From: Mauremys mutica | Taxonomy: Eukaryota > Chordata > Testudines > Geoemydidae | Length of the DNA: 64,000 bases | Assembly: GCF_020497125.1 (NCBI RefSeq) | Contig: NC_059080.1 | Coordinates: 67,934,618-67,998,617, forward strand | Reading direction: 5' to 3' | Shown: piece by piece, positions 1 to 13,217 of the stretch | Layout: every line of letters starts with the position of its first letter | Numbering within the stretch: the stretch's first letter is position 1 | Notes under the pieces: generated by a model | Seen by the model: the letters and a program-made list of their open reading frames with translations, nothing else | Told to the model about the DNA's origin: nothing | Database searches by the model: none | Made by a program: the position numbers and the translations under genes

Positions 1-3000
1 TTAATGAAATTATTCGTGTTTTTAGAAAGATATTCCCCAAAACACTAACATCCTAAACTGGAAACTCTAAAAATTTAGGATGCCATGGGATGAAACGCTA
101 AACCGGCTACTTTTTTCTAACAAGCAATAATGTGTAATTTGCCATAATCAACCTCTTATAAAAGCAATAACTAAAATTCAGTATTGTACAAGTATTAGTT
201 TGTAAACTTTTTAGGGCAGGGAGTTTATCCTTGTTTTGTAAAGGCATTTCTTTAGCATTACATGGGTAATGAGCAATAACGTAGTAAAGGAAGAAAAAAG
301 ATCAGCTAGAACCTGAACACTGATAGAGGTGTGGTCCCACTAGCCATTACTGGCTGAGAACAGAACAGAACTCACTATGGTTCTGGGGGTTCTCTCTTTC
401 AGGCTGTTTGTCAGTGTCTTGCTCTTGTTCCCATCAGCTAAGTTTGAAGAATGCACTCTGATTTCATATCTTACTTGGAGGTTCCATGTAGCCTTCAGTG
501 TGAGGAATTAGACATAAAACTCCCATTAACAGGGGGCATGCTATGGACTCCCAGCGCATGGTGCTGAGAATTCAGCCCTCCATACTAGCTCTTTACTTCT
601 GTTCATACCCAGTCTGGGATGTCCATTATTTGTCAAATGCAATAGGTGTGCAGGCTACTTTACAAACAAGAAAATCACATAACAGAGATGAGATTCTATA
701 GTAAATAAAAAATGAGAACAAAGGGGTTGGGGCCATAAGCTCCAGGATCTCTCCTGGACCAGTCAACTTTTGAACTCTGCAGTGGGGAGGCACGGATTCC
801 TGTTTTGTTTGAATTAAACTGGACTGTTCACATATGAAGTTGAAAATTGACTTCAATTTAATTTTAACACAGCCTCAAAGCAGAAAAGGGTCCAAATGGC
901 ATTCTCCCAGCAAAGCTAGCAGCAGGCGATTTGTGGTCTGTGTGTGGACATATAGAAACAACAGTAATATCTGTGGCAAGGTTATCTACACAGTCACCTC
1001 AAGAGTTTTATGGTTGTGAAAATCTGTTAAGTCCAAGTTTCTTTAGTGGAGAGGTTTTACTAGTTAAGCAGTCACTAAACTTCACCTCTAAATTACCCGT
1101 AATGATCAACTAGCATACGGACCAGGCCTTAACCCTTTGCTGCTAGGTGAGATTTCACATCAATATTTACTGAAGCAATTATGTTGTAAGTCTCCTAAAG
1201 GAGATCCTGGCTTGTGCCAAAAGCTTATTAAGAGCCCACATTTAGTTAAAGATTGTAATTTACTACTCCATTCACTTTTATGATTAACATTAGATGAAAA
1301 AAAAAAAAAACAGTCTCCTGATTTAACTAATCCCCTCATGCTCTATAAACAAAAACGTCTAACTAGCAGAAATTCAAAAAGCTTCACTTGCAAATACCAG
1401 TTCAAGTGTCTAAAATTCACCTTGAAATCCAGTTAGAGATCTAATACTCATTGCTGATAGAGACTCCTAACATGTCAGAAGAAGCCAAACAAGGGTGGTA
1501 GTGGGGGAAAATCGTCTTTTAATATGTCAACATTATAACCAGCAGCTATGAAAGGGGGTGGGATGAAATGCAATACAATGCCTTTTGACAAAAAGAGGCT
1601 CTAAAGCCAGTAATGTCTTAGGCGTACTACATGCAAGCAACAGACAAAAGCCATATCTTATAGGTGCAAACAAGAATTTAATTTCCAGCACTCAGTGAGG
1701 TGGAAATAATTCCTTTAATTAAAGCTTTTGTAGCATCTCCTCAAAATCTATAATTGTCTTTCTGTGTTCAGACAGTAGGGCCACTTTGATTGCTTTGGGG
1801 GTAATTCTTTGGCCAGTAATCCAATGAAGAACCTAGTCTTTAGCACATTTTCTGGCTAATTGACCTTCAAAAGGCTTGGTGAGCTCTCTAGGCTCTTCGT
1901 TGTCAAACACCTTGCACAGTTTCTTTTCACTGCCCATTCTTGGCCCCTCCCTCCTTTAAAAAAGATTAAGGTAATATTATAGGCCTAGAGTTAGGATAAG
2001 CTTTAGAACATACCAATTCATTCCTATAATTTGAGGGAACTTCGGAAGTCGAAGCTTAAACGGGTAACTGAGTGGACCCTGAATTCTAAAAGCAGCAGAG
2101 CTGTGTTATTGAGCATGTGGCATCTGAAGTCTTTCATCTTAATTCCCATTCCCATTGGTTACTTTATTTGCCCATTTACTTGCTTATCCTAGATTCCTCT
2201 TTTGAAGTGTCTCATCTGCTCTCTATATTTGCAGATTTTCTTAAAATCATGTTCTTTACTTTATAGATTTGCTTTTTTTCTTGCAAATATACAAAAAAGT
2301 CATGATCCAGTACCTGACAAGTCAACATCTGAAAAGACAAACGGGCATTCCTTGCGCATTCTGTGCAGGCCCAGGCCCCATAAACTTAGACCTAACTATA
2401 ACAAAGTCAGTGGAAATCTTCCCCACTTCAGGGAGAAAAATACGTTTCTATACTCCTCTCTATTTCCGTTTATTCTAAAAATCGTAGCTTTACTAATCGG
2501 ATTAAGACAATACATGATCTATATAACAATACACAATCTATTGCCACAAATTAGTATAGCTGTATGCAGTATAAACTGCATAAATATTAATTAGACTTCA
2601 AAATATGCTTTCCTGCATGGCTACATTTTGCCATGACACAATTCAAGGTGTCCAAAAATAGGAGCCTAAAATGAAGCTTCCAAATTCCGCCTGACTTTTC
2701 ACAAGTATTGAGACTTCAAGAGCTCCCATTAAAGTCAACCCATTGTCACCAACCCCTCTGTCACAGCTAGTGAATACAGTTAGTTATTGAGGCCAATGGC
2801 AGCCTCGGGGGGGGAGGGGGGAGGGGAATCCATCAACTTTAAGCTCCTGGTTTCGAAAAACGTGACCTTTCTCTCGACAAGACGTCTCATTACACAGGAT
2901 GCCCCAAATGACACAACTGTAAAACCTGGCTAATAGGGCAAACAAATCAATGTGATCACATTAAGTGTGTTCCTTTACATGCCCCCCTCCTTTTTTAAGA

Positions 3001-4784
3001 GGTAAAATCAAATGTAAAAATTTTAGGGGGGAAAAGGCAAAGCAACAAAAATTACTGAGTTACAATTACTTAAATATCAACACAGCCACCTGCACCTACA
3101 CACTGATCTAGCAGGGTCACAGTCTGGTGTGTTAAATTAAATGTATATTTACCATACTGGTTTTCTCTTTCATTTTCACAGGTATTAATACCAAAGGTTT
3201 TGGAGGGAAGGTCAATGGCACAGTCAATTATCTACCTGTGTGGTATACTGGATACCCCAAATAGGGCTCAGCTTGGAAACCCTTGAGAGGAGGACAATAA
3301 GCCCAGGGACTGTAGAATCCTGGACATACTTGCAATTATGAGCAAACAAAAATATTCTGTTCACAACGCACTCGGACAAAAGCTAAATCATTTGTATGTC
3401 ACCAGACCCCCAAGATACAAATTCAAATATATTATACGGTTGTAAGTCATATTTAAAATAAAATAGAAGTTTACACTTTTCTATAACAGTATCTCTCTGT
3501 TACTTGTAATAATTTTATTTCTATGGATGTGTCTGCTCTAAAACCCTCCCAGCAGATCTGGGTATATTTTATTGTAATATGTTGGCTGAAATTCTGTTTA
3601 TTTAGTTCCTGTCCATACTCTGGCTTTTAACAATGCCTGAAATAGTTTTCAAACACAGTTGCAGTCCATAGTCATAACACTGTTTGGGCCCACAGTTAAT
3701 GGTTACAACCGTTCCAAGGAATCATGTTATTTATGTAGGCTTCAAAGCCGTCTCTATACTAGTATTTCTCTTCCAGTTGTACTGGATCACACAAGCAGCT
3801 TCCATCCCATCTACACCAAACTCTAGTCTAGAATTCTTGCTCATTCTTCCTCCCCCTATGGCAGTCGTAGTTGGAGTGCTAGAATAAACTGGGCTGCTGG
3901 AATTTTAGCTTTGTCATTTGGTAGTTTAGAAATATAACAGACATGAGACAAAATAGGAGCAGTAAAACAGTGTTATACATATAGATACAGTACCTCCAAT
4001 GTAATTTAAAATTATCTGTAAAAATAATATACTCCTACTGCTCCCACAAGAGCTTGATTATCTGTGTGAATGTTGAGGATGACTAAGGGAAATGAATGAT
4101 TCAGATCACTGATTTCAATGACAGGATTTAATTTATTCTTTGAAAGTGGAACAGAATGAGTGTTAAAATTATATGCCAATGGAAAAATGTATACTGAGTA
4201 TAGTATATATTGAATACAAATCCTTGGGAGAATTCTCCCACCACTTCTGTATGTTTCTTTAGGAATTCACATGTGCACTATGCACTAAACTCACCGCATT
4301 TGCTTTGGTGCAGCAATTAGGAAAAATGGCATGCCTGGCTCAGAATTTACCTGTGTTATAAGCTAGCTTTATGAAGCAACTACACCTTTGTCTATTTTTA
4401 AGGACCATTCTGAAATCCAGATCTCAGTAATACTGTACATGATTAAGCAGTGGTTTATCAATGAAGTACACTGAAATCTTACATCCGGTCTAATCCAAAC
4501 GTTAATCTGGTATTATTTATGTCATTGCTCATTTATAAAACAGGAGAATTCCTAACTGCAAACACTCAAAGACTGGACTTTTTTCAGATGTATAACCATT
4601 CAACTTACACTTGAAATGAAATATTTCGAGAACCTAAAGTCTTTAACACTGGAAAGCCTAATCCCCCAATTCAATGGCTACCTTTCATCCCCTTTTGAAC
4701 ATCAAAAGGAAGGAAACCCTCCCAAAACATTACAGTCCTTAGAATCTGTCAGACAGACTGGGGAACAAAGAGTATTATTAAGTC

Positions 4785-4915
4785 TAATTTTCTAAAGCTC
4801 TTTGGAGCAGGGACTGTAATTTATTATATGCTTGTACAGCACCTAGCACAACGGAGCTCCAGCCGATTTGTGGCCATTAGGCACAACCTAAATATAAATG
4901 TTAAATAATAAAGGC
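4785..4915 (+). repeat. Ancient amniote interspersed repeat (LINE-tail-like)
   Basis: Contains the motif series ctttggagcagggactgt, tgtacagcacctagcaca and a taaataataa tail, familiar from many reptile loci. The family name is uncertain. A second diverged copy is at 21721-21836. Confidence 0.5.
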
Positions 4916-5984
4916 TAGAGTCAAGTCACAGTCTACATATGCATCAGAAAGACATTTTTTCTGTCTATCTTAAATAAATGCTATTTTACTTGGCTTATTT
5001 TATTTCAAGCCCCAGAGTAAGTCATCTTCTTTTGTGATCTGCTGACATTACCTGGTTTGAAATTCATAGAACCACTTGTGATTTGACTTTCATGACTGTC
5101 ACTTTTCCTGCTATTTAGAAAACGGCTTAGCCAATTAGCCTGCAGAATACTATATCATTACACTGAAGACCTCAGCCATCACTCATCTTTAAGGGGAATT
5201 TTTAAGATTATTAGGTCTAAGATTTTTAGCTATGTTAAGGATGAAAATAAACCATTTTCAACTTGAAAATTCAGTGATTCTAAGTGAACGTAAAGTCAAT
5301 TCCTCAGTCACAGGAGTCCACATTTCCTACTCTTTACAAAACAAGTTTGAAGGGAAGATTTTCCTGAAAATTATTCTGTTTTGGATGTCTTTTGCATCCA
5401 CCTGTGCAAGGAGAACAGAATCTTGAACTCAACACTTGCCAGTTAAGTGCGGGAGAAACATGTGTGTGTTCTAAAGAGAAAGATTTGGAAGGCTCTGCTT
5501 AGGTCTGGAATTCTACAGCAATTTCAAGATGAATGATTTTCCTCAGACATTTATTTAAAAAAAATCTTGTTTGAATGCTAACAATTGTTTAATTGTATGT
5601 TGCATTACAAGGAGCCTGGCGCTGTGTTTTGTAGCATACTTCAGGCTGATGAGCCCCAAACTTTAAAATCAGAATCTCACAAGACAGATGGCAAGCAATG
5701 TGTCTCTACATTTCTGTCACAACAGATGCATACGTGGGAAAAGGTCTACACCAGTTCTTAAAAAGTTATGCCGAAAAAAAACCAAAAAACAAAAAAAAAA
5801 CCAGAATAATCAGGGCTAAGTAAAATTAGAACTATTTTAACAAACAGTACTTACACGCCTGCTTTTTACATCCACCCATTTTATGGACTTTTAATTTGGA
5901 TACATAAAAATGACCATTATTTACACATGTTTTGCAGTAGACCACTGAGGTCTCAGCTGAGATCAGTGGAGGGCCCCATTGTAT

Positions 5985-6302
5985 TAGATGATGCACAAAA
6001 TACATAAACGCAATCCCTGTCCTAAAGAGCTTAAAATCTAAATTGGCAAGACAGACCGGATTGGAGGTGGGGGACAGAGAAAGGGAAAGGGAGGGGGCAC
6101 AAAGCAGAGGCACAGAGAGGGGAAGTGTCTTGCATAAGATCACAGCAAATTAGTGCAAAAGCTGGGATAGAACTGAAGGATGAAATTCTGGCTCTGTTGA
6201 AGTCAAAGGGAGTTTCATTATTGACTTAAATGGGGACAGAACTACACCCCAAGTGTTTGGGATCCCAGTCCATTGTCCTAGCCACTGGACCATGCTGCCT
6301 CC
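5985..6302 (-). repeat. MIR-like SINE, antisense
   Basis: Read on the plus strand it shows the reversed MIR-like order: a run resembling aggcacagagaggggaagtg, then tagaactgaagg, then a tRNA-like end near cactggaccatgctgcctcc. Flanking cccattgacttcaatggg-type sequence is part of the same old repeat landscape. Confidence 0.5.
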
Positions 6303-7396
6303 CCAAAGAATGGAGGTTTGTAATCGGGATTCTATTGTTGATGTTAACTACTTATATAAATCATCTTTTGGGAGGAACACAAAACAGTTGAAAATACAGT
6401 ATCTGGTCTAGCTATGAAATAGTTTGCCATTTGAAGGAGGAAGATAGTGACAAGATAATGTTTTAATATGAGAGTCAGGCTGGAGGTTCTAGACTTCTGA
6501 GACTAAGGAATAAACACTACTTATGATGTACGATTAGAAAAAGATAGTCACACTAGGAAAGCAAGGGATTAAGCCCAGAAGTCTCCACAATGAAGAAACC
6601 GCAGTGAAGCAAAGAATAAAGGGCAGAGAGAAGAAAAACATCTTGAGAACCAGGTCACAGCTACAAATACCAGGGTCATAGATGTTCTTAACGAAGACCT
6701 CTCACATGGAACTGGTAGACAGTGAAATCGCTGCTTCAGAGTATTTAGATGTAAAGGAGAATTTTATATTTTTGAATGTTTCCACCAAGTCATGCAGAAA
6801 ACCTGATGGGAGCAGGAACAAGGTAATCACCATACTTATGACAGAAGGAAGGGGGATAGAAAAATATTTGTCAGCTCAAAAGGTGATTTGACAATGAAGC
6901 AAAAAACAAAGCACCTTTTCCACTGACTTTTCACCAGAAGTCCTTGCTCAGATGCTTCCCACTTTGCCACTCCCATGCCGGACCATAGAAAGATATTACT
7001 AAACAGGCCAATTCAACTGACAGCAATTCAGCTTAAGAGAGAAACTATCTTGGCACAGTTGTTTCTTCTCCCTTTTCACTTTTGTCCCCCAGTCTTAACC
7101 CCCCCTTCCCCCACAACACCCACCCACCCCACCAATGGTATCATGCTCACGTATATCATTGTAAGAAGTTGCTGATAGCGTTGTCTTTTTAAATTTCCAT
7201 AGAGCACTTTATTGTTCTGCGCTGGGCTGAGATAAAAACCTTTCTTCCTCTCTCCCCTACCTGACAAGATGAGACCTCTACAGCCAGACTACTTGGAGAG
7301 CATAGGACAAAAATACTTCAATCAAAAACTTTCAGAGGCAGACTAGAAACAAGATAAAAACAGTGTCACTAGCTCCTAGTTGTACTTCTTTTGGAG

Positions 7397-7590
7397 TACA
7401 CCTCTCTCTCGATATAACGCTGTCCTCGGGAGCCAAAAAAAATCTTACCATGTTATAGGTGAAACCACGTTATATCGAACTTGCTTTGATCCACCGGAGT
7501 GCGCAGCCCCGTCCCCACAGAGCGCTGTTTTACCGCGTTATATCTGAATTTGTGTTATATCGGGTCATGTTATATCGAGGTAGAGGTGTA
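7397..7590. mobile_element. Tigger-like (Tc1/mariner) MITE, copy 1
   Basis: 194 bp with terminal inverted repeats: left TACACCTCTCTCTCGATATA and the right end reading TACACCTCTACCTCGATATA on the opposite strand. Flanked by TA, as expected for Tc1/mariner insertion. There is no transposase frame, so it is non-autonomous. A sibling copy is at 43961-44153. Confidence 0.85.
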
Positions 7591-8684
7591 TCTATGACTG
7601 GCTGTATAGTATAAAGCTACTAAATGCAGTTTTGTTTTGGGTTTTTTTGCATTGGATGGTGCATATTTTTATTAGGTTCTCACACACCTTAAAAGTTTTG
7701 AATTTCACAGACAGAATCAAAGTGACTATAGGCCACAGATAATTTTATAGTGTAGTGGCTTTGAGGCTGTGATCAGTGGACCACTGCCCTTTCCATAGAG
7801 TTTGACATAACTACAGTCATTACAATACTCAAACATCTGCCAGTCAAGTTGCAAAGCTTCCTGCTACTTGCAGTAATCCAGGTCTCTCTTGGAACGTCCG
7901 GAGGCTTTTCAGCCAATTAAACAAAACATAAAAACAACTTTTCACACCCAGTGCACTTGCTTCACATCTTTGTTTGGTGTTTTCTTGGGTGTAAATTCAA
8001 CCCTGATTAGATCTGTAGCACCAAACCACAGGGACAGTACACGAACAGTAGGTCAAATTAATATGATGGCAACCTGAAAAGATTAGAGCAGCTGGGGCAT
8101 GAAGAAAGAAGGGAAAATTTGCTACTGAAGTGTAATAGAGGACATAAGCAGATTTTTTTAAAATGGGACAGTAAGCGAGCAGCCACACCCATCTAATTAA
8201 AGTGAGTTTAGTTTCATCTCGTCTTCTTAAAACGGTGCTAATCTTACTTTTTCATGTAACCAAGCATTCTTGGTTCCACAAGGAAAGTTGCTCAAGAGAC
8301 TTAGATTGTGAGGTTAGCAGGGGCGGTGGTATGCAAGACCTCCATCTTAAAAAGTGGCCCATAGTTGGAGAAGGTTTGAGAACTAGTGATTTCATGTTAG
8401 TAATAATGAAGGTCATCATTATTTGAACACTGTCAAGCTGTGGGTGGAGACCACCTGTACCCCAACTCATTAATAGCGGATAGACATCTAGTACCCGTGA
8501 CAAGCTTTGTTTTGTTCCTTTATGCTGTACTATTTGATAGTCTCAACAGTGGAGCTGTACATTTTCTACATATTAACAGACAAGATGAACTAAGTAGAAA
8601 GGGCATAATTTATACTAGTAGAGGCATAAACATGATAGCATAAAACTGTAGCAACACCTAGATGTACTGTCAGAAGTCAGGGTC

Positions 8685-9135
8685 CTTTCTACTAGGCACT
8701 ATACATACACACACAATGAAAAGACAGTCCCTGCCTCAAATACCTTGCAGTCATGAGAATAATAGGCAGATACCACCAACAAACGGGAGCACAAGGTAAC
8801 AATAAGATGATTACGAACTGCAGATTAAGCAGTGGTCACTGCACACAAGCTATTAGCTATTGTACCTACCTACAATACTTTAGGTACTTATGTGGCCCCC
8901 ACTGCAGTACAGTAGCATCTGAGCACCCCTCAATCTTTAACACCTTTATTCTCACAACACATGTGAGGAAGAGAAGTGCGATCACTCCATTTTTACAGAC
9001 GGGGAACTGAGGCATAGGGAGACTAAATGACTTAGTCACGATGACACAGGGAGTCTGTAGCAGAGCAGGAAACAGAACCTGGCTCTCCCAAGGCCTAGAT
9101 TATAGATAACCACTGGATCATCCTTCCTCTCTAAA
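8685..9135 (-). repeat. MIR-like / LINE-tail-like ancient repeat, antisense
   Basis: 8690-8760 has the acagtccctgcctcaaa motif. 8925-9135 has ggggaactgaggcataggga, then agaacctggctctccc and ccactggatcatcc, the order of an antisense MIR-type SINE. Confidence 0.5.
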
Positions 9136-9690
9136 GAGGTTTGTAGGCATCCCACTACAGATAGGGGACAGACTATGAATTAAGGTCAACTAAGCTCAAG
9201 TCTATGATTCAGGTCTGTTGCATATTTATTGTAAAAAATGAAAAACAAAACAAAAATGTTCATTCCCTAGTTATGCCGCGATAGCTTCTTACACCTCTGT
9301 AATTTCACAGCCAAACCTTATTAGATGAAAAGCTATTACTATGATTTACTGTGTCATTAAAATTTTCTACACTTTACCACACCTTTCATTTAATTAAATG
9401 GGGGCAGGTGACGGAAAGTAGTGCAGTCTTTGTAAAGATTAAATGTTATTACACAACTGTCAATTAGTGACAGAAGCAAAACTAAAGATTTGTAAGTATG
9501 TAATTTTTAAGTTGAATCCAAACTGGCTCGTTTCCCAGCATATCTACAGTATTAAGCTATTGCATGCCCTACAAGAGTGATTGACAGGAACTGAACTCTT
9601 ATTAAAAAGGCCCTGTGAAAGCTGTTGAAGTACACAAAAAAAAAAATCACACAAGTTTCAGAGAGTACAAAAAGCAGCGTGTGCTGTGGG

Positions 9691-9723
<33 letters not shown>

Positions 9724-9724
9724 G
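9691..9724. repeat. Compound (CT)n(CA)n microsatellite
   Basis: About ten CT units run straight into about six CA units, in a FARSB intron. Likely length-polymorphic. Confidence 0.9.
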
Positions 9725-9794
9725 TTTTTTTAAAAACTTTTTGTTGAAGCAAATACTTTTCCCAGACTTTCTGATAAATCTCATTATGAAGGGA

Positions 9795-9960
9795 CATGGG
9801 ACGAAGAGTCAAGCAATTTAGTTTCTATTCCTAGCTTTGCTGCTGACTTTCTGTGAGACTGGGCAAGTCGCTTCACCTCTGTGCCCCACTTACCCATTTG
9901 AAAGTTGTAAATAACACAACTTTTCTTCAAACAGAGGTTGTTAAGTTTAATTCATTGATG
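9795..9960 (+). repeat. MIR-like SINE, sense
   Basis: Contains the MIR-type core ctgctgactttctgtgagac followed by tgggcaagtcgcttcacctc, the widely recognised 'tgaccttgggcaagtcac' motif in diverged form. Confidence 0.55.
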
Positions 9961-12464
9961 TTTGTCATATGCTTGGATAATCAGATAAAAGATGCTGGAA
10001 GGGCACATTAAAAAGGTTATTTTCCACACACAAATCTTAAATATTTGCATTTTAATAACACTCAGTATAGTACCATAGGTGTCCCTGGCAAGTAAATACT
10101 TTGCATTTTTAATTCTATTGCACCTTGTGTTTGAGGATTTCGAAGCAGAACCTTATGCTGATATTAATTAAGGATAAAAAAACCTGTATTTTTAAGTTTC
10201 AAAACTCCACTATAGGCTAGCATGGGCCGGAGCCCTAGTTCAGCATCATCTTTTATGATACTGGCCTCAGCTACCGGAGGGAAGAAGAAAATAGTTTTCT
10301 AGTACACTGGTCCCGTAGGAACAAGAGAGGACCAATATTATTGGAGAGAGTTATTTTAGGTTTAAGCAGAGATTACAGGTTTTTGCATTCACATTACACC
10401 ACCTTTCAATCCATCTATCTAAATGCCGTTAGTTTCCATTTCAAGACACGAAACCATAACAAAGAGAAATGAATCAGGAATGAGGGCATTTCATGTCCAG
10501 ATTCACTGGATGGCTCTTCTCAGCTCATATATTTTTGTTACTTCTCCTTGATAGATTGGTTACTCTAAAAGGGTTTAGACTGCTTATTGATTCTTTTTCT
10601 GTGATGGCTGTATAGTCCATAAACTTTGATCTTTATATTACTAATTACATGGAACTGGCTAAAATATCAATAAAGGAATTTTATATAAAGAAACAGCACT
10701 AAAGAGCTAACAGATTAGAGGACCAATACAAAACTCCGCTCTTGTTAATCCATTTAAAGTTTGCTTATAGATGTATGAATTGTTACCTGCTACAAAGGAA
10801 GGAAAACATTTTTTCTATGCCAATAGTTATAGGAGCCATTAACCTATAGACATGTCACTATTGTACACTTTCAAAGTGGGGTAGAACTTCAACTTTCCTC
10901 CTTTAGGAATGTATCATTTTAATATTACTAGGAGTAGCAAGAAAATATTAACTGGCCAAAGCATCCTTTGAGAAACTGAAATCACTAAGAATCAGATGTA
11001 TGTTGAAATCCTTCAACTTAGTCACTTAAAAACAGCCTATTCTGTAAGGCTGCTCACAAAACGGCTTTTCTGTTCCATTTATTGTACAGCTCAGATTACA
11101 CTAAAGAGTGGTGTGAAGGCCAGAGGAACATCACAATTTCACCCATATTTTCCAGCATCTGTAATTTTTCCACAGGTGTTGGTACAGGGGCAAAAAGGCT
11201 ATGACCCTAAGGTCAAGTCAATGGGCATTAAGGTGTTAGTATAACAGAAGGTGCTTAAATAACCATGGTTTGCACATATGGTAAAGAACTGAACAGACAC
11301 ACAGGCACTTCACTTTACTCGGTGAATTCAGAAAGGCGGCGAAGCAGCATTGAAGCCTTATGGGAATTATATTTAAACATGCAACAAACTGTCTTCTCAG
11401 ACACTTTCTGAAATGAAATCAGGACTTTATGTTCCAAATTAAATCAAAACCACTGCGATCAGTTAAACAAGGAATACAGGACTATCAGAGGACTAAAACA
11501 CAAATCTTTATATTGTACCACAAATTAGTTTCAAGATTTGGCTGAAGACTACACAAACAAAAAATGTTTGACTCCCTCCAGCTCAGAAATGGTTTTATAT
11601 GGTAAACCCATTTTTAAAGTGTACAAATTTTCATGTGGTGTAGCTCCTAAAACTGTTTGCTCCTTAAAAATAAAGATTTACACATGATATAATATCCTAA
11701 TGTAAAACCTCTACAGCAAGGAGCACTGACTCTTTTTTGAATCCTGTGCAGTCTTAAGATGTTATAGGATATCTTTTTTTCACATAATTGACCTTACTCC
11801 ATCATTGGCTTGACATTCTATCTCTCATATATGCTTAATTGGCAGGATGAAAGGCAAGTAAAAAAAGCTACTTTGACTTCCAACTTTCTCCGAAGTCAAG
11901 GACTTCCAAGTAAGTTGGTGCAGTGACAATGCATTCACGCTAGAGTACCAGAGTATCAGCCATCTGCACTGTTACCAAGGTTAAATTCCAATGTCAGTAG
12001 AATTGCATGGAATCTACAAGTCATTCTGAGAGTTTCTGGATCTCTCTTGTAATAGAAAGGAGGGAAGTGTTTTCAAACATACAGAACAGGATTCTACTCA
12101 TCCACCTCCAAAAGTTACAAAGTGTTTGGTGCCTGTTCTACATAGCAAGTCTTAATTCATTCTTAGGTATCTCCAGAGTAAGCAGATATAGGAAGAATAT
12201 TATGGGGGTGCTGGAATTATTAAAGGACACAATATGTGCCGAGGCAGAAGGAATACTAAACGGCACTAGTATCAAGAAATCGATTATATATTGTATAAGA
12301 ATTCTTTATTGGGATCTTTTTCCTGTTCTTTGTAAGGTGCTCAGACATTATGTGATGGATGCAGTAAAGAACGCAAGACATTTAGAAATATTTCTAGCTA
12401 TAAAACAAACACACACATTCAACATGTCTGTTCAATAACAATGTACAGCTAGAGTATTCAAATA

Positions 12465-12555
12465 CAGCCTAAGGGAGTTAGGTGCTCAGCTCCAACTGAA
12501 ACTCAATAAGAGTTAGGCACCTAACTCCCTGAGGATCCTTTGAAAATACCAGCCT
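12465..12555. repeat. Small inverted repeat in an old dispersed repeat
   Basis: A perfect 13-bp stem, gggagttaggtgc at 12473-12485 against gcacctaactccc at 12517-12529, with a 31-bp loop. Followed by tttgaaaataccagcc, a phrase common in ancient amniote repeats. Confidence 0.55.
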
Positions 12556-12889
12556 ACAAACGAAATTTGAAGTCTTGCTCCTATCCCTGTTGGGAACAAG
12601 AACTGGACTGATGGCACAGCCATATGGTCAACCTGAAGGGTGTACTTTCAGCATTACATTTCACTGGCCAACAGTCAGCTCTTACTGTATTTTTCAGTAC
12701 TTCAGCTAGAAAATATTTTGAAAATCTGCAAGAAGTAAAAGTAAGGGCATTACTTAGTAAAATGGAAAAAAGCTACATTAAAAATGTGAGCATGTATATG
12801 TTCATCAAGGATAAGTGCTAGGAGACTGCATGTGCTGTTATATTCAGTAAGTTGACAAGCCAGCAACACACAACTAGAAAATCAGCACA

Positions 12890-13217
12890 TACAGAAGAAC
12901 CTCAAAGTTACGAACACCCGTAGTTACGAACTGACCAGTCAATCACACACCTCATTTGGAACCGGAAGTACACAATCAGGCAGCAGGAGAGACAAATAAA
13001 AAAAGCAAACACAGTACAGTTCATTGTTAAATGTAAAAATAAAGAGAAAGCAGCATTTTTCTTCTGCATAATACAGCTTTGAAACATTACTAAGTCAATT
13101 TTCAGTTGTAAAACTTTTGAAAAAACAGCCACAATGTTTTGTTCAGAGTTATGAACATTTCCGAGTTATGAACAATCTCCATTCCCAAGGTGTTTGTAAC
13201 TCTGAGGTTCTACTGTA
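12890..13217. mobile_element. Tigger-like MITE
   Basis: 328 bp between TA dinucleotides. The left end begins TACAGAAGAACCTCAAAGTT; the right end read in reverse begins TACAGTAGAACCTCAGAGTT. The inner 'ttacgaac' motif recurs near both ends. No transposase is present. Confidence 0.8.

Noticed and set aside
9691..9724. Tandem CT/CA tract considered as a CRISPR-like or regulatory array
   Set aside because: It is a simple dinucleotide microsatellite.
12007..12438. 143-aa plus-strand frame in FARSB intron 16
   Set aside because: AT-rich intron sequence with no domain, no promoter and no similarity that I recognise; expected by chance at this scale.
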